A stretch of DNA of 64,000 nt, taken from positions 186,001 to 250,000 of the forward strand of contig DATMES010000001.1 of the NCBI GenBank assembly GCA_035556555.1. The letters run 5' to 3'. Shown here in pieces: positions 54,320 through 63,509 of this stretch (positions are counted from its first letter, which is position 1; the number at the start of each line of letters is the position of its first letter). Below the pieces are notes generated by a model that was given only the letters and a program-made list of their open reading frames with translations, did no database searches and was not told the origin of the DNA. A program made the translations under genes and the position numbers. This DNA is from Frankiaceae bacterium (GTDB lineage: Bacteria; Actinomycetota; Actinomycetes; BP-191).

Positions 54320-56064
54320 CCGAGAACGACGCGCTCGCCGACGCCAAGGCCGGCGCGCCCGCCGACGCCGCCGAGGCGCGGGGCGCCGACACCGCGCGGG
54401 TGGAGGAGCCCCCCGTACACCGCGCGCGGCCGCCCAAGGCCGACCCCGCGCCTGTGCTCTACACCTCCCCCGAGCCCGCGACGCCGAAGGGCCCGGTCCG
54501 CGTCGTCACCACCGGCTCCGCGCTGCTCGGCCCGCGCGACGCGGCGCGGCGGGCGCTCGTGCAGGACGGCGTACCCGCCAAGCTCATGGCGAAGGACGCG
54601 ACGCTGTGGGGCCCCGACGCCGAGGCGGAGGCGGCCATCAGGCTCGGCTGGCTCGACCTCCCCCGCACCTCCCGCGACCTGCTCCCCCGCCTCGCCGCGC
54701 TGCGCGAGGAGCTGCGCGCCACCGGCCTCGACCGCGTCGTGCTCTGCGGCATGGGCGGCTCGTCGCTCGCGCCCGAGGTCATCTGCGCGACGTACGGCGT
54801 CCCGCTCGTCACCCTCGACACCACCGACCCTGGCCAGGTCCGGGCAGCGCTGACCGACCTCGACCGGACGGTCTTCGTGGTGTCGAGCAAGAGCGGCAGC
54901 ACCGTCGAGACCGACTCGCACCTGCGCCTCGCCGTCGAGGCGACGGGCTGGGATCGCGTCGTCGTCGTCACCGACCCGGGCTCGGCGCTCGCGCAGGCGG
55001 CCGAGGCCAATGGCGCCCGCGCGGTCCTCCTCGCCGACCCCGACGTCGGCGGCCGCTACAGCGCGCTGTCCGCGTTCGGCCTGGTGCCGTCGGCGCTGGC
55101 CGGCGTCGACGTCGGCGTGCTCCTCGACGACGCCGAGGCCGTGCTCCCCGACCTGCTCGGCACCGAGGGCAACCCCGGGCTCGACCTCGGCGCCGCGCTC
55201 GGCGGCTGCGGCGCCGCGGGCCGCGACAAGGTCGTGCTGGTCGACGCCGACTCGGGGTTCACCGGCTTCGGCGACTGGGCCGAGCAGCTCGTCGCCGAGT
55301 CCACCGGCAAGCTCGGCCGCGGCCTGCTGCCCGTCGTGCTCGAAGGCCCCGGCGCGCCCGGGGCGAAGTTCACCGCGACCGGCGACGTGCACGTCGTCCG
55401 CCTCGGCTCCCCAGGGCCCAACTCGACCGCCGTGAGCGGGCCGCTCGGGGCGGCGTTCGTCGTCTGGGAGTACGCCACCGCGGTCGCCGGGCGCGTGCTG
55501 CGCATCAACCCGTTCGACCAGCCCGACGTCGAGTCGGCCAAGGTCTCGGCGCGCGCGCTGCTCGACTCCGGCGACCCGCCGACAGGCACGCCGGTCCTCA
55601 CCGAGGGCCCCGTCGAGGTCTACGGCGCCACGGCCGCGACCGACCTGGCCGGCGTCGTCCGCGACCTGCTCGCGGCGGTGCCGCCGACCGGCTACCTGGC
55701 TGTGCACGCCTACCTCGACCGGTTCGCCGACGCCTCCGCCGCCGGCCTCCGTGCGGCCCTGGCGGCACACACCGCGCGGCCCGTCACGTTCGGCTGGGGG
55801 CCGCGCTTCCTGCACTCGACCGGGCAGTACCACAAGGGCGGACCGCCCAACGGCGTCGTCCTCCAGCTCACCGGGGCGGTCGAGCAGGACGTCGCCGTGC
55901 CCGGCAGGGAGTTCACGCTCGGTCGGCTCCAGCTCGCCCAGGCGCTCGGCGACGGCACCGTCCTCGCGGAGCGCGGCCTGCCGGTCGTACGCCTCCACCT
56001 CACCGGCTCGCGAGCGGCAGGCCTGGCCGCCGTCCGGGCAGCGATCCCCGAGCCGCCCGAGTGA
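54316..56064 (+). CDS. pgi: Glucose-6-phosphate isomerase
   Basis: A sugar isomerase of 582 residues of the divergent type seen beside tal in actinomycetes. The SIS-type sugar-phosphate sites are [15 protein letters not shown] (about 145-159), [16 protein letters not shown] (about 193-208) and the C-terminal [20 protein letters not shown]. The first ~50 residues ([21 protein letters not shown]) are an Ala- and Pro-rich extension without domain. Start TTG 54316 overlaps tal by TTGA; a later start at about residue 29 (GTG) is possible. Confidence 0.92.
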   Translation: MTENDALADAKAGAPADAAEARGADTARVEEPPVHRARPPKADPAPVLYTSPEPATPKGPVRVVTTGSALLGPRDAARRALVQDGVPAKLMAKDATLWGPDAEAEAAIRLGWLDLPRTSRDLLPRLAALREELRATGLDRVVLCGMGGSSLAPEVICATYGVPLVTLDTTDPGQVRAALTDLDRTVFVVSSKSGSTVETDSHLRLAVEATGWDRVVVVTDPGSALAQAAEANGARAVLLADPDVGGRYSALSAFGLVPSALAGVDVGVLLDDAEAVLPDLLGTEGNPGLDLGAALGGCGAAGRDKVVLVDADSGFTGFGDWAEQLVAESTGKLGRGLLPVVLEGPGAPGAKFTATGDVHVVRLGSPGPNSTAVSGPLGAAFVVWEYATAVAGRVLRINPFDQPDVESAKVSARALLDSGDPPTGTPVLTEGPVEVYGATAATDLAGVVRDLLAAVPPTGYLAVHAYLDRFADASAAGLRAALAAHTARPVTFGWGPRFLHSTGQYHKGGPPNGVVLQLTGAVEQDVAVPGREFTLGRLQLAQALGDGTVLAERGLPVVRLHLTGSRAAGLAAVRAAIPEPPE

Positions 56065-57629
56065 CAGCGTCTTCCCCGGGGTCCCCGCGGCGGCGCGAAA
56101 CGCCGTCGTGGGGTGGCAATCCGCTGCGGGATCCGCGCGACCGCAGGCTGCCGCGGATCGCGGGACCGTGCGGGCTGGTCATCTTCGGCGTCACCGGCGA
56201 CCTCGCCCGCAAGAAGCTCATGCCCGCCGTCTACGACCTCGCCAACCGCGGCCTGCTCCCGCCCGGCTTCGCGCTGACCGGCTTCGCGCGGCGCGACTGG
56301 GCCGACCAGGACTTCACCCAGGTCGTCCACGACTCCATCAAGGAGCATGCGCGGACGCCGTACCGCGAGGAGGTCTGGCAGCAGCTCGCCGACGGCTGCC
56401 GGTTCGTGCAGGGGGAGTTCGCCGACGACGAGGCGTTCGACACCCTCGCCCGCACCATCGCCGACCTCGACAGGGTCCGCGGCACCAACGGCAACCACGC
56501 GTTCTACCTCTCGGTGCCGCCGGCGGCGTTCCCCGTCGTCATCCGGCAGCTCGAGCGCTCCGGCCTCTCCGCCGCCAACGGCGACCAGTGGCGACGGCTC
56601 GTCGTGGAGAAGCCATTCGGCCACGACCTCGCCTCGGCGCGCGAGCTGCAGGAGGTCATCGGGCACGTGTTCCCGAGCGGGTCGGTGTTCCGCATCGACC
56701 ACTACCTCGGCAAGGAGACCGTCCAGAACCTCCTGGCCCTGCGTTTCGCCAACAACCTCTTCGAGCCGATCTGGAACCGCCGCTACGTCGACCACGTGCA
56801 GATCACGATGGCCGAGGACATCGGCATCGGCGGCCGGGCCGGCTACTACGACGGCATCGGCGCCGCCCGCGACGTCCTCCAGAACCACCTCCTCCAGCTC
56901 CTCGCGCTGACCGCGATGGAGGAGCCGGTGTCGTTCGCGGCCGACGCGCTGCGCACGGAGAAGACCAAGGTGCTCTCCGCCGTCACGCTGCCCAAGGACC
57001 TCGAGACGGGCACCGCGCGCGGCGTCTACGCTGCCGGCTGGCAGGGCGGAGTCCAGGTCCCCGGCTACCACGACGAGCCGGGCATCAGGAACACCTCCAA
57101 GACCGAGACGTACGCCGCCGTCCGCCTCGAGGTCGACACCCGCCGCTGGGCTGGCGTGCCGTTCTACCTGCGGACAGGGAAGCGCCTCGTACGGCGGGTG
57201 ACGGAGATCGCGGTGGTGTTCCAGCGGGCGCCGCACCTGCCGTTCACGTCGACGGAGACCGAGGAGCTCGGCTCCAACGCGCTCGTCATCCGCGTGCAGC
57301 CCGACGAGGGCGTGACGATGCGCTTCGGGTCGAAGGTGCCCGGCACGCAGATGGAGGTGCGCGACGTGAACATGGACTTCGCGTACGGCGAGGCCTTCAC
57401 CGAGTCGAGCCCCGAGGCGTACGAGCGCCTCATCCTCGACGTCCTGCTCGGCGACCCGCCGCTGTTCCCGCGGCACGAGGAGGTCGAGCTGTCCTGGCAG
57501 GTCGTCGACCCGGTCACCGAGGCGTGGGCGGCGCGCGGCAAGCCGGAGCCGTACGCCGCCGGCACCTGGGGCCCCTCGTCCGCCGACGAGCTGCTGGCCC
57601 GCGACGGCCGCGCCTGGCGGCACGCATGA
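56061..57629 (+). CDS. zwf: Glucose-6-phosphate dehydrogenase
   Basis: An NADP-dependent enzyme of 522 residues that opens the oxidative pentose phosphate pathway. It shows GPCGLVIFGVTGDLARKKLMPAVYDLANRGLLPPGF (about 36-71), RIDHYLGKETVQNLLALRFAN (about 213-233) with the active-site His and Lys, and AGYYDGIGAARDVLQNHLLQLLAL. The start GTG 56061 overlaps pgi by GTGA. The first ~22 residues ([19 protein letters not shown]) are encoded by a family E repeat; the conserved family start is at NPLRDPRDRRLPR. Partner of OpcA. Confidence 0.95.
   Translation: MTASSPGSPRRRETPSWGGNPLRDPRDRRLPRIAGPCGLVIFGVTGDLARKKLMPAVYDLANRGLLPPGFALTGFARRDWADQDFTQVVHDSIKEHARTPYREEVWQQLADGCRFVQGEFADDEAFDTLARTIADLDRVRGTNGNHAFYLSVPPAAFPVVIRQLERSGLSAANGDQWRRLVVEKPFGHDLASARELQEVIGHVFPSGSVFRIDHYLGKETVQNLLALRFANNLFEPIWNRRYVDHVQITMAEDIGIGGRAGYYDGIGAARDVLQNHLLQLLALTAMEEPVSFAADALRTEKTKVLSAVTLPKDLETGTARGVYAAGWQGGVQVPGYHDEPGIRNTSKTETYAAVRLEVDTRRWAGVPFYLRTGKRLVRRVTEIAVVFQRAPHLPFTSTETEELGSNALVIRVQPDEGVTMRFGSKVPGTQMEVRDVNMDFAYGEAFTESSPEAYERLILDVLLGDPPLFPRHEEVELSWQVVDPVTEAWAARGKPEPYAAGTWGPSSADELLARDGRAWRHA
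56078..56115 (+). repeat. Family E hairpin repeat, copy 3, inside zwf
   Basis: CCCCGCGGCGGCG, loop CGAAA, CGCCGTCGTGGGG form a 13-bp stem with two G-U pairs. This is the best-paired copy of the family. It lies in the first codons of zwf, just after the pgi stop, so it is translated. The G-U pairs suggest that this strand is the RNA-forming one. Confidence 0.7.
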
Positions 57630-58537
57630 CCGAGCTCACGGGCAGCACGGCGAGCGAGGTCGCCGCGCTCATCGCGCGCGAGCGCCGTAGATCCGGCACC
57701 GGAATGCTCGGCATGGTGCTGACGCTCGTCGTCGCCACCGACGAGCGCGGTCACTACGACGCGCTGCGGGCCGCCAACGACGCCGCCATGGAACACCCCT
57801 GCCGCGTCATCGCCGTCATCCCGCGGGCGCCGAAGGAGAAGCCGCGGCTCGACGCCGAGGTCGGTACCGCGCAGCGCGGCAACCCCGGCGAGAACGTCGT
57901 CCTCCGCCTCTACGGCCACCTCGGCGAGCACGCCGACTCGGTCGTCCTCCCGCTGCTGCTCCCCGACGCGCCGGTCGTCGTGTGGTGGCCCGGCGACGCG
58001 CCGAAGGACCCCGGCGCCTCGCCGCTCGGACGGCTCGCGCACCGCCGCGTGACCGACGCCGCGGCCTGCGCACGTCCGGGGGCGTCGTTGCGCGAACGCC
58101 TCGGCGAGCTCACCGACGGCGACACCGACCTCGCGTGGACCCGGCTGACGCCGTGGCGGGCGTTGCTCGCGGCGGCGCTCGACGAGCCCTTCGACACCGT
58201 CACGGGTGCCACCATCGCCGCCGCGCGCGGCAACCCGAGCGCCGTCCTGCTCGCGGGGTGGCTGCGGGCCAAGCTGGGCGTCGAGCCCGCCGCCAAGGTC
58301 TCGCGCGGCCCCGGCATCACCGAGGTACGCCTGTCCTCCGCGCGCGGCGACCTGTCCCTCGCGCGCCCCGACGGCGAGCGCGCGACGCTCACCCGCCCAG
58401 GGCAGCCGGACCGGCGGGTGGCGCTGAAGCGGCGCACGACCGCCGACCTGCTCGCCGAGGAGCTGCGCCGGCTCGACGCCGACGAGGTCTACGCGGAGTC
58501 CCTCGCGGCGGCATTTCCTGAGAAGGTGCCCGGGTGA
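57626..58537 (+). CDS. opcA: Glucose-6-phosphate dehydrogenase assembly protein OpcA
   Basis: A 303-residue soluble protein that assembles or allosterically activates Zwf in actinobacteria and cyanobacteria. The OpcA core shows VLTLVVATDERGHYDALRAANDAAMEHPCRVIAVIPRAP (about 32-70), NVVLRLYGHLGEHADSVVLPLLLPDAPVVVWWPGDAP (about 90-126) and LAWTRLTPWRALLAAALDEP. It overlaps zwf by ATGA at 57626 and pgl by GTGA at its end. Confidence 0.95.
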   Translation: MTELTGSTASEVAALIARERRRSGTGMLGMVLTLVVATDERGHYDALRAANDAAMEHPCRVIAVIPRAPKEKPRLDAEVGTAQRGNPGENVVLRLYGHLGEHADSVVLPLLLPDAPVVVWWPGDAPKDPGASPLGRLAHRRVTDAAACARPGASLRERLGELTDGDTDLAWTRLTPWRALLAAALDEPFDTVTGATIAAARGNPSAVLLAGWLRAKLGVEPAAKVSRGPGITEVRLSSARGDLSLARPDGERATLTRPGQPDRRVALKRRTTADLLAEELRRLDADEVYAESLAAAFPEKVPG

Positions 58538-59313
58538 GCGCCCCCGCCGTCCTCGTCCACCGCGACGCCGCGCTGCTGGCGCGGGCCGTCGCCGCCCGCC
58601 TCGTGACGCGGCTCGTCGACGTGCAGTCGGCGCGCGGCACCGCGAGCGTCGTCCTCACCGGCGGCGGCATCGGGATCGACGTGCTGCGCGCGCTCGACTC
58701 CGCGCCCGCCCGTGACGCCGTCATGTGGGACCGGCTCGACGTGTGGTGGGGCGACGAGCGGTTCCTGCCGAGCGGGCACCCCGAGCGCAACGAGACGCAG
58801 GCCCGCGAGGCGCTGCTCGACTCCGTACCCGTCGACCCCGCACGAGTCCGGCCCATGCCCGGTCCCGACGGTCCCGACGGCCCCGACCCCGAGGCCGCCG
58901 CCGAGCGGTACGCCGCCTGGCTCGCCGCCGCCACGACGCACGAGGACCACGGCCCGGTGCCGTCGTTCGACGTGCTGCTGCTCGGCGTCGGGCCCGACGG
59001 GCACACGGCGTCGATGTTCCCCGGGCAGCCCGCGGTCTACGACGACCGGCCGGTCGTCGCGGTGCACGGCTCGCCGAAGCCGCCGCCGACCCGGCTGACG
59101 CTGACGTTCGGAGCCATCAACGCCGCCCGCGAGGTCTGGGTCGTCGTGGCCGGCGCCGACAAGGCGAGCGCCGTGGCGATGGCGCTGTCGCGGACGGGCC
59201 GCGTCCAGGTGCCCGCGGCCGGCGTGTCCGGCCGCCAGCGCACACTGTGGCTGCTCGACTCGGCTGCCGCCTCGAAGATCCCCGGCGGCCTCACCCGCCT
59301 GGCGTCCCCGTAG
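58534..59313 (+). CDS. pgl: 6-phosphogluconolactonase
   Basis: A 259-residue hydrolase that opens 6-phosphogluconolactone, the product of Zwf. It has SVVLTGGGIGIDVLRAL (about 38-54), WDRLDVWWGDERFLPSGHPERNETQAREALLD (about 66-97), and LLLGVGPDGHTASMFPGQ (about 149-166), the DevB/Pgl signature with the catalytic His. Its C-terminus ends the operon. Start GTG 58534, overlapping opcA. Confidence 0.95.
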   Translation: MSAPAVLVHRDAALLARAVAARLVTRLVDVQSARGTASVVLTGGGIGIDVLRALDSAPARDAVMWDRLDVWWGDERFLPSGHPERNETQAREALLDSVPVDPARVRPMPGPDGPDGPDPEAAAERYAAWLAAATTHEDHGPVPSFDVLLLGVGPDGHTASMFPGQPAVYDDRPVVAVHGSPKPPPTRLTLTFGAINAAREVWVVVAGADKASAVAMALSRTGRVQVPAAGVSGRQRTLWLLDSAAASKIPGGLTRLASP

Positions 59314-59359
59314 GATGCGCCCGTGCGGCCCCCCTACAGCCGCCGGAAACGGGACCCCC

Positions 59360-59731
59360 ATGCGAGCCACTCTCGCCGTCGCCGCGACGGCCGCCCTGCT
59401 CTCACCGCTCGTCACCCCGGCCGCGCAGGCCGCGGACGCCATGACCTGCACCCTCCGATACGACAACGGCGGCCTCGCCGGCATCACCCAGGGCAGGGGC
59501 ACGTGCGGCAACGGCTACCTGCTGGCGTTCACCGCGTCGAACGCCTGCCCGCAGCAGTCGGTGCAGGGCACCGCGACCAACGGCTTCGTGAGCTTCTCGT
59601 TCACCTGGCAGCGCGTCGGCACGACGGGTGCCGTGACGACGAACGGCGACACGAACGGCGCCGGGGTCCTCACGTTCTCGTCGCCGTGCCCCGCGCAGAA
59701 CGAGACCATGGTCGCGGCGTACGGCCCCTGA
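59360..59731 (+). CDS. Secreted protein with three to four cysteines
   Basis: A 123-residue precursor with a signal peptide (MRATLAVAATAALLSPLVTPAAQA, about 1-24). The mature ~99 residues are Gly-, Thr- and Asn-rich beta sequence (LRYDNGGLAGITQGRGTCGNGYLLAFTASNAC) with cysteines at TCTL, TCGN, NACPQQ and SPCPA. It resembles the other small secreted proteins of this window in general plan, though larger. It starts at ATG 59360. No function is known. Confidence 0.65.
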   Translation: MRATLAVAATAALLSPLVTPAAQAADAMTCTLRYDNGGLAGITQGRGTCGNGYLLAFTASNACPQQSVQGTATNGFVSFSFTWQRVGTTGAVTTNGDTNGAGVLTFSSPCPAQNETMVAAYGP

Positions 59732-59733
59732 CG

Positions 59734-60627
59734 TCAGACGGGGCGCAGCACGCCGTACAGCTCGACGGCGTCGCCGTAGCGAGACCCGAACCACCGCCGC
59801 GCCGCGTCGTCGACGACGAGCACGCCGAGCTCCACGACGTTGCGTACCTCGTCCACGCTGCCGCCGACCAGCTCGACCCCAGCCGTGGCTGCCTCGTCGC
59901 GGTGGGCGAACGCGTCGTCCTCGATCGCGTGCAGCTCGCGGTGCGTGCGCGGCAACGACGTCACGCAGAGGGCGCCGCCCCAGCGCTCCGCGATCTCGCG
60001 GCGGTGCCGGTCGAGGCCGCCGGTGAACGCGACGTTGACGACGGCGTACGCCTCCTGCGGGCCGTCCACCGCACCCTCGCGCGGCCTGCCGTCGGGCCAG
60101 GAGAGCCAGAGGCCGGCGAAGTCACGCTGTCCGCGCGCGTACCTCGCGGTGGCGGTCCAGTCGGTGTCGGAACGCCGCTCGGGGTCCGTCACGCGCCAGC
60201 CGCCGGCCGGCGCGGGACACGCCGTCGGGAAGGCCGGGTCCGGCTCGGCCGACCGCGGTGCGGGCGCGGCGGGTGGCTCGGTGAGGTGGAACGACGACCC
60301 GTCGTACGTCCCGACGAGCCGGTACTCGCCCCACGTCACGCCGGCCGCCGACTCCTCGCCGGGCACGTCGGCCCAGTCGAACGGCACGACCTCCGGCCCG
60401 CCGCACCGCGGCGGCCGCGAGTCCGCGACGCTGCCGACGCAGAGCTGCGGCCGGTGCCCGCCGGCCTGGCGGACGAGGGCCGTGATCTCGTAGCGCTGCG
60501 ATGCCGCTGTGGCAGTGGCGGTCGACGCGGGCGGCGTCGTGGCGGAGCCGCGCACCGACGCGCCGGGCTCCGCGCAGCCCGCGGCGAGCGCGAGCAGCAG
60601 GAGGCACACCGCGCGTCCGGTCACCAT
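59734..60627 (-). CDS. Lipoprotein of unknown function
   Basis: A 297-residue lipoprotein. The lipobox LAAGC (Cys18) lies in the signal MVTGRAVCLLLLALAAGC. A Thr/Ala/Ser linker leads to a folded part with cysteines (QLCVGSV, RCGGPE, TACPAP, ALCVTS). A segment VVELGVLVVDDAARRWFGSRYGDAVELYGVLRPV ends the protein. I do not recognise a domain. It converges with the secreted-protein gene, the stops being 2 bp apart. Start 60627. Confidence 0.65.
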   Translation of the reverse strand: MVTGRAVCLLLLALAAGCAEPGASVRGSATTPPASTATATAASQRYEITALVRQAGGHRPQLCVGSVADSRPPRCGGPEVVPFDWADVPGEESAAGVTWGEYRLVGTYDGSSFHLTEPPAAPAPRSAEPDPAFPTACPAPAGGWRVTDPERRSDTDWTATARYARGQRDFAGLWLSWPDGRPREGAVDGPQEAYAVVNVAFTGGLDRHRREIAERWGGALCVTSLPRTHRELHAIEDDAFAHRDEAATAGVELVGGSVDEVRNVVELGVLVVDDAARRWFGSRYGDAVELYGVLRPV

Positions 60628-60664
60628 GCGCGTTGGACGCGCGACTTGGCGCGGGCGTTCCGCG

Positions 60665-60733
60665 CGGTTACTGGTGAGTAGCGACGGCGCCGTTCACCAG
60701 TTCGTGCTCGGCCGGTGTCGCTACTCACCAGTA
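60665..60733. repeat. Family B palindrome, copy 3
   Basis: GTTACTGGTGAGTAGCGAC (60665-60683) and its exact complement (60715-60733) form a 19-bp perfect stem with a 31-nt loop. It lies downstream of rbpA on the minus strand (stop at 60760), so it could end that transcript. The loop is the reverse complement of the loop at 50999-51029 with few differences, showing a mobile or duplicated unit. Confidence 0.8.
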
Positions 60734-60759
60734 ACTTCGGGTTTCTGAGCGCCGTACCG

Positions 60760-61095
60760 CTACGGCTTGCCGCGGAGCTTCTGCAGGGCCTCCTGGAGGA
60801 TGGCCTCGCCGTCCTCCTGGTTACGCCGCTCGCGGACGTACGCGAGGTGCGTCTTGTACGGCTCCGTCTTGGGCGGCGCCGGGGTGTTCTGCTTGTCGCG
60901 CCCCGCGGGGTAGCCGCAGCGCGGGCAGTCCCACAGGTCGGGGATCGGCGCGTCGTCGGCGAACGAGGGCCGGGTCTCGTGCTTGTTCGCGCACCAGAAC
61001 GACACCCGCTTGCGCGGGGCGGCCTCGCCGCGCTCCGCCTCGCCCATGGGGCCGGCGCCGACCCGGCTGCCGCGGATCGCGTTGCCACCTGCCAC
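60760..61095 (-). CDS. rbpA: RNA polymerase-binding protein RbpA
   Basis: An actinobacteria-specific RNA polymerase factor of 111 residues. It stabilises group 1 sigma binding and promoter opening. The core shows RVSFWCANKHETRPSFADDAPIPDLWDCPRCGYPAG (about 30-65) with the zinc-binding cysteines and His, followed by KTHLAYVRERRNQEDGEAILQEAL, the sigma-interaction domain. Start at 61095. It is preceded by secG on the same strand. Confidence 0.95.
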   Translation of the reverse strand: MAGGNAIRGSRVGAGPMGEAERGEAAPRKRVSFWCANKHETRPSFADDAPIPDLWDCPRCGYPAGRDKQNTPAPPKTEPYKTHLAYVRERRNQEDGEAILQEALQKLRGKP

Positions 61096-61212
61096 GTGCC
61101 TGACTCCTCGCTGCTCAAGTGAGACCGCGCGCGGGCCAGGAAGGCAGGCCGACGCGGGATGGACCGAGTGTACGCACGGTCAGGGCAGGCGGGCGACCAC
61201 CTGCCCGTAATG

Positions 61213-61443
61213 TCACTGCTTGAGCAGCAGCCCCAGCGCGAGCACCGACGCCACCCAGAGGATGGCGGCGGCGATCGTGAGCCGGTCGAGGTTCTTCTCG
61301 ACGACCGTCGAGCCGCCCAGCGACGACGAGACGCCACCGCCGAACATGTTCGACAGACCGCCGCCCTTACCGCGGTGCAGCAGGACGAGCACGATCAGGA
61401 TGATGCTCGTCAAGACGAGCAGGACGTTCACGGCGACGATCAA
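61213..61443 (-). CDS. secG: Preprotein translocase subunit SecG
   Basis: A 76-residue membrane subunit of the SecYEG channel. Two helices (about 2-22 and 54-74) flank the conserved loop HRGKGGGLSNMFGGGVSSSLGGSTVVEKNLDRLT. It aids protein export, including the many small secreted proteins here. It lies 13 bp downstream of the dppB-like permease stop, and its start is 61443. Confidence 0.95.
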   Translation of the reverse strand: MIVAVNVLLVLTSIILIVLVLLHRGKGGGLSNMFGGGVSSSLGGSTVVEKNLDRLTIAAAILWVASVLALGLLLKQ

Positions 61444-61456
61444 CGGGGGCGACCTT

Positions 61457-62476
61457 CTAGGTGAGCCGTACGCGCGTATCGAGCACGCCGTACAGGATGT
61501 CGATCACGAGGTTGGCGAACACGATGAAGAACGATGCCGTCATCACGGTACCAAGAAGGACCGGCAGGTCCCTGTCGCGGACAGCCTCGATCGCGAACGC
61601 ACCGATGCCGGGGAGGCCGAAGAGCCGCTCCGTGATGATGGCGCCGCCGAGCAGCGTGCCGAGGTCGAGGCCGAGCAGCGTGACGACCGGCGTCAGGGCC
61701 GAACGCAGCCCGTGGCGGTAGATGACGCGCCGCTCGGACAGGCCCTTGGCGCGCGCGGTGCGGATGTAGTCCTCACCGAGGACCTCGAGCATGGAGCCTC
61801 GGGTCATGCGGGAGTACACGGCCGCGTTGACGATCGCGAGCGTGAGCCACGGTAAGACGAGATGGTGTGCCCACTTGATGGGGTTCTCCTTCAAGGGCAC
61901 GTACCCGAACGGTTTGAAGATCGGGTTCTGTGGACCGCCGAAGTCGAGCCCCAGCGTCACGGTCACGTGGTAGTAGAGGAAGTACAGGAGCAGCAGGCCG
62001 AGGAAGAACGTCGGCATGGACAGGCCGACGAGGGCCAGGCCGGTGGTGAGGCGGTCGCGGATCGACCGGGGGTGCGTCGCGGCGAGCATGCCGATCGGGA
62101 TGCCCATGAGCAGCCAGATGACGGCCGCGCCGGAGGCCAGCGAGAACGTCACCGGGATGCGGGTGAGCAGCTCCTGCGTGACCGGCTGCTTGCTCTGGTA
62201 CGACGCGCCGAACGACGGCGGCCAGTGGAACAGCCCGCTCTCGACGCCGTCGATGGACGGCCCGCGGTAGAGGAAGTGCCAGTACCGCGTCCAGATCGGG
62301 TCGTCGAAGTGGTACTTCGCGATGACCGACGCGCGGCACTCGGGGTCGCAGCCGCGCTCGACGATGCCGCGCACCGGGTCCTGCGGCAGCGCGTAGAAGA
62401 GCAGGAAGACGACGACGGTGAGCAGCCACAAGACGAAGACCATCTTGAGGAGCCGCCGGACGACGTAGGCACCCAT
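61457..62476 (-). CDS. Peptide/nickel-type ABC transporter permease (DppB family)
   Basis: A 339-residue inner-membrane permease with six helices. It has the DppB-type GMLAATHPRSIRDRLTTGLALVGLSMPTFFLGLLLLYFLYY and the EAA loop EDYIRTARAKGLSERRVIYRHGLRSALTPVVTLLGLDLG, which contacts the ATPase. A large external loop (about 30-100) with two cysteines (RGCDPECRAS) is characteristic. It works with the DppC-type permease and the ATPase upstream in importing peptides or a similar solute. Start 62476. Confidence 0.93.
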   Translation of the reverse strand: MGAYVVRRLLKMVFVLWLLTVVVFLLFYALPQDPVRGIVERGCDPECRASVIAKYHFDDPIWTRYWHFLYRGPSIDGVESGLFHWPPSFGASYQSKQPVTQELLTRIPVTFSLASGAAVIWLLMGIPIGMLAATHPRSIRDRLTTGLALVGLSMPTFFLGLLLLYFLYYHVTVTLGLDFGGPQNPIFKPFGYVPLKENPIKWAHHLVLPWLTLAIVNAAVYSRMTRGSMLEVLGEDYIRTARAKGLSERRVIYRHGLRSALTPVVTLLGLDLGTLLGGAIITERLFGLPGIGAFAIEAVRDRDLPVLLGTVMTASFFIVFANLVIDILYGVLDTRVRLT

Positions 62477-62488
62477 GGTTGTCCGCCC

Positions 62489-63457
62489 TTACTTCGACAG
62501 CGTCGCGGTGGCGCGCGGGTCGAGAGCGTCCCGCAGACCGTCACCGAGCAGGTTGAAGGCCAGCACCGTGATGAGCAGCGCGAGGCCGGGGAAGATGAAG
62601 AACCACCATGCGACGGTGTAGAGCTCGAACGACTCCTGGAGCATGTTGCCCCACGTCGGCGTCGGCGGCTTCACGCCGAGGCCGAGGAACGACAGGCTCG
62701 CCTCGGCGAGGATGTTGGCGGGGATGAGCAGCGTCGCGTAGACGATGATCGGGGCGACGAGGTTGGGCAGGATGTCGCTGAACATGATCCGCAGGTCGCT
62801 CGCTCCGAGCGAGCGCGCCGCCTCGACGAACTCCTTCTCGCGCAGCGACAGCACCTGCCCTCGCACGATCCGGGCGATGTAGACCCACCCGAAGAACGCG
62901 ATGATGATGATGCTGATGTACGCGCTCGGGTCGAAGATCGCGACGAGCACGAGGGCCGTCAGCAGGAACGGGAACGACAGGACGACGTCCATGATCCCGG
63001 ACAGCACCGCGTCGACCTTGCCGCCGAAGTAGCCGGCGAACATGCCGATGAGCACGCCGATGAACAGCGCGATCGACGTCGACACGACGCCGATGAACAG
63101 CGAGATGCGGGCGCCGTAGAGGATCCGGACGAGGACGTCGCGGCCGACGGCGTCGTAGCCGAACAGCGCCTTGCTCGACGGGCCCTGCGGGATGCCGCCG
63201 GCGTTGATGCCGTTGACGCGGTCCTGGAACTGCGGGCCGTGGCCGATGAGCTGGTTGGAGATCACGTCGGCGAGGAGCGCGACGAGGATGAGGACCCCGA
63301 TCGTGATCGCGGCCGCCATGGAGACCCGGTCGCGCTTGAGCCGGAGCCAGGCCAGCTGCAGCGGCGTACGGCCCTCGATGCGGGCCGGCGGACCGCCGCC
63401 GGCCGGCTGCCCGGTGGCGGACGGCGAGTTGGCGCCTTCGGTCGACAGCGTCGTCAC
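62489..63457 (-). CDS. Peptide/nickel-type ABC transporter permease (DppC family)
   Basis: A 322-residue permease. It starts VTTLSTEGANSPSATGQPAGG. A first helix (VSMAAAITIGVLILVALLADVI) and the FGYDAVGRDVLVRILYGARISLFIGVV pattern are typical of DppC/OppC. The EAA loop is KEFVEAARSLGASDLRIMFSDILPNLVAPIIV. The chosen start GTG 63457 lies directly next to a family E repeat; a longer frame up to 63592 would read through the repeat and overlap the ATPase gene. Partner of the DppB-type subunit. Confidence 0.92.
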   Translation of the reverse strand: MTTLSTEGANSPSATGQPAGGGPPARIEGRTPLQLAWLRLKRDRVSMAAAITIGVLILVALLADVISNQLIGHGPQFQDRVNGINAGGIPQGPSSKALFGYDAVGRDVLVRILYGARISLFIGVVSTSIALFIGVLIGMFAGYFGGKVDAVLSGIMDVVLSFPFLLTALVLVAIFDPSAYISIIIIAFFGWVYIARIVRGQVLSLREKEFVEAARSLGASDLRIMFSDILPNLVAPIIVYATLLIPANILAEASLSFLGLGVKPPTPTWGNMLQESFELYTVAWWFFIFPGLALLITVLAFNLLGDGLRDALDPRATATLSK

Positions 63458-63458
63458 T

Positions 63459-63507
63459 GGGGGCCCCCCGCGGAGGCGCGGGCGCAGCGAACGGCGTCGT
63501 GGGGTGC
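63459..63507 (+). repeat. Family E hairpin repeat, copy 4 (ATPase-permease gap)
   Basis: GGGGGCCCCCCGCGG...GGCGTCGTGGGGTG fills the gap between the ATPase stop (63510-63512) and the DppC-type GTG start. The ends match the other copies; the inner stem is less well paired and the loop longer. It is again positioned 2 bp from a start codon. Confidence 0.6.
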
Positions 63508-63509
63508 GG

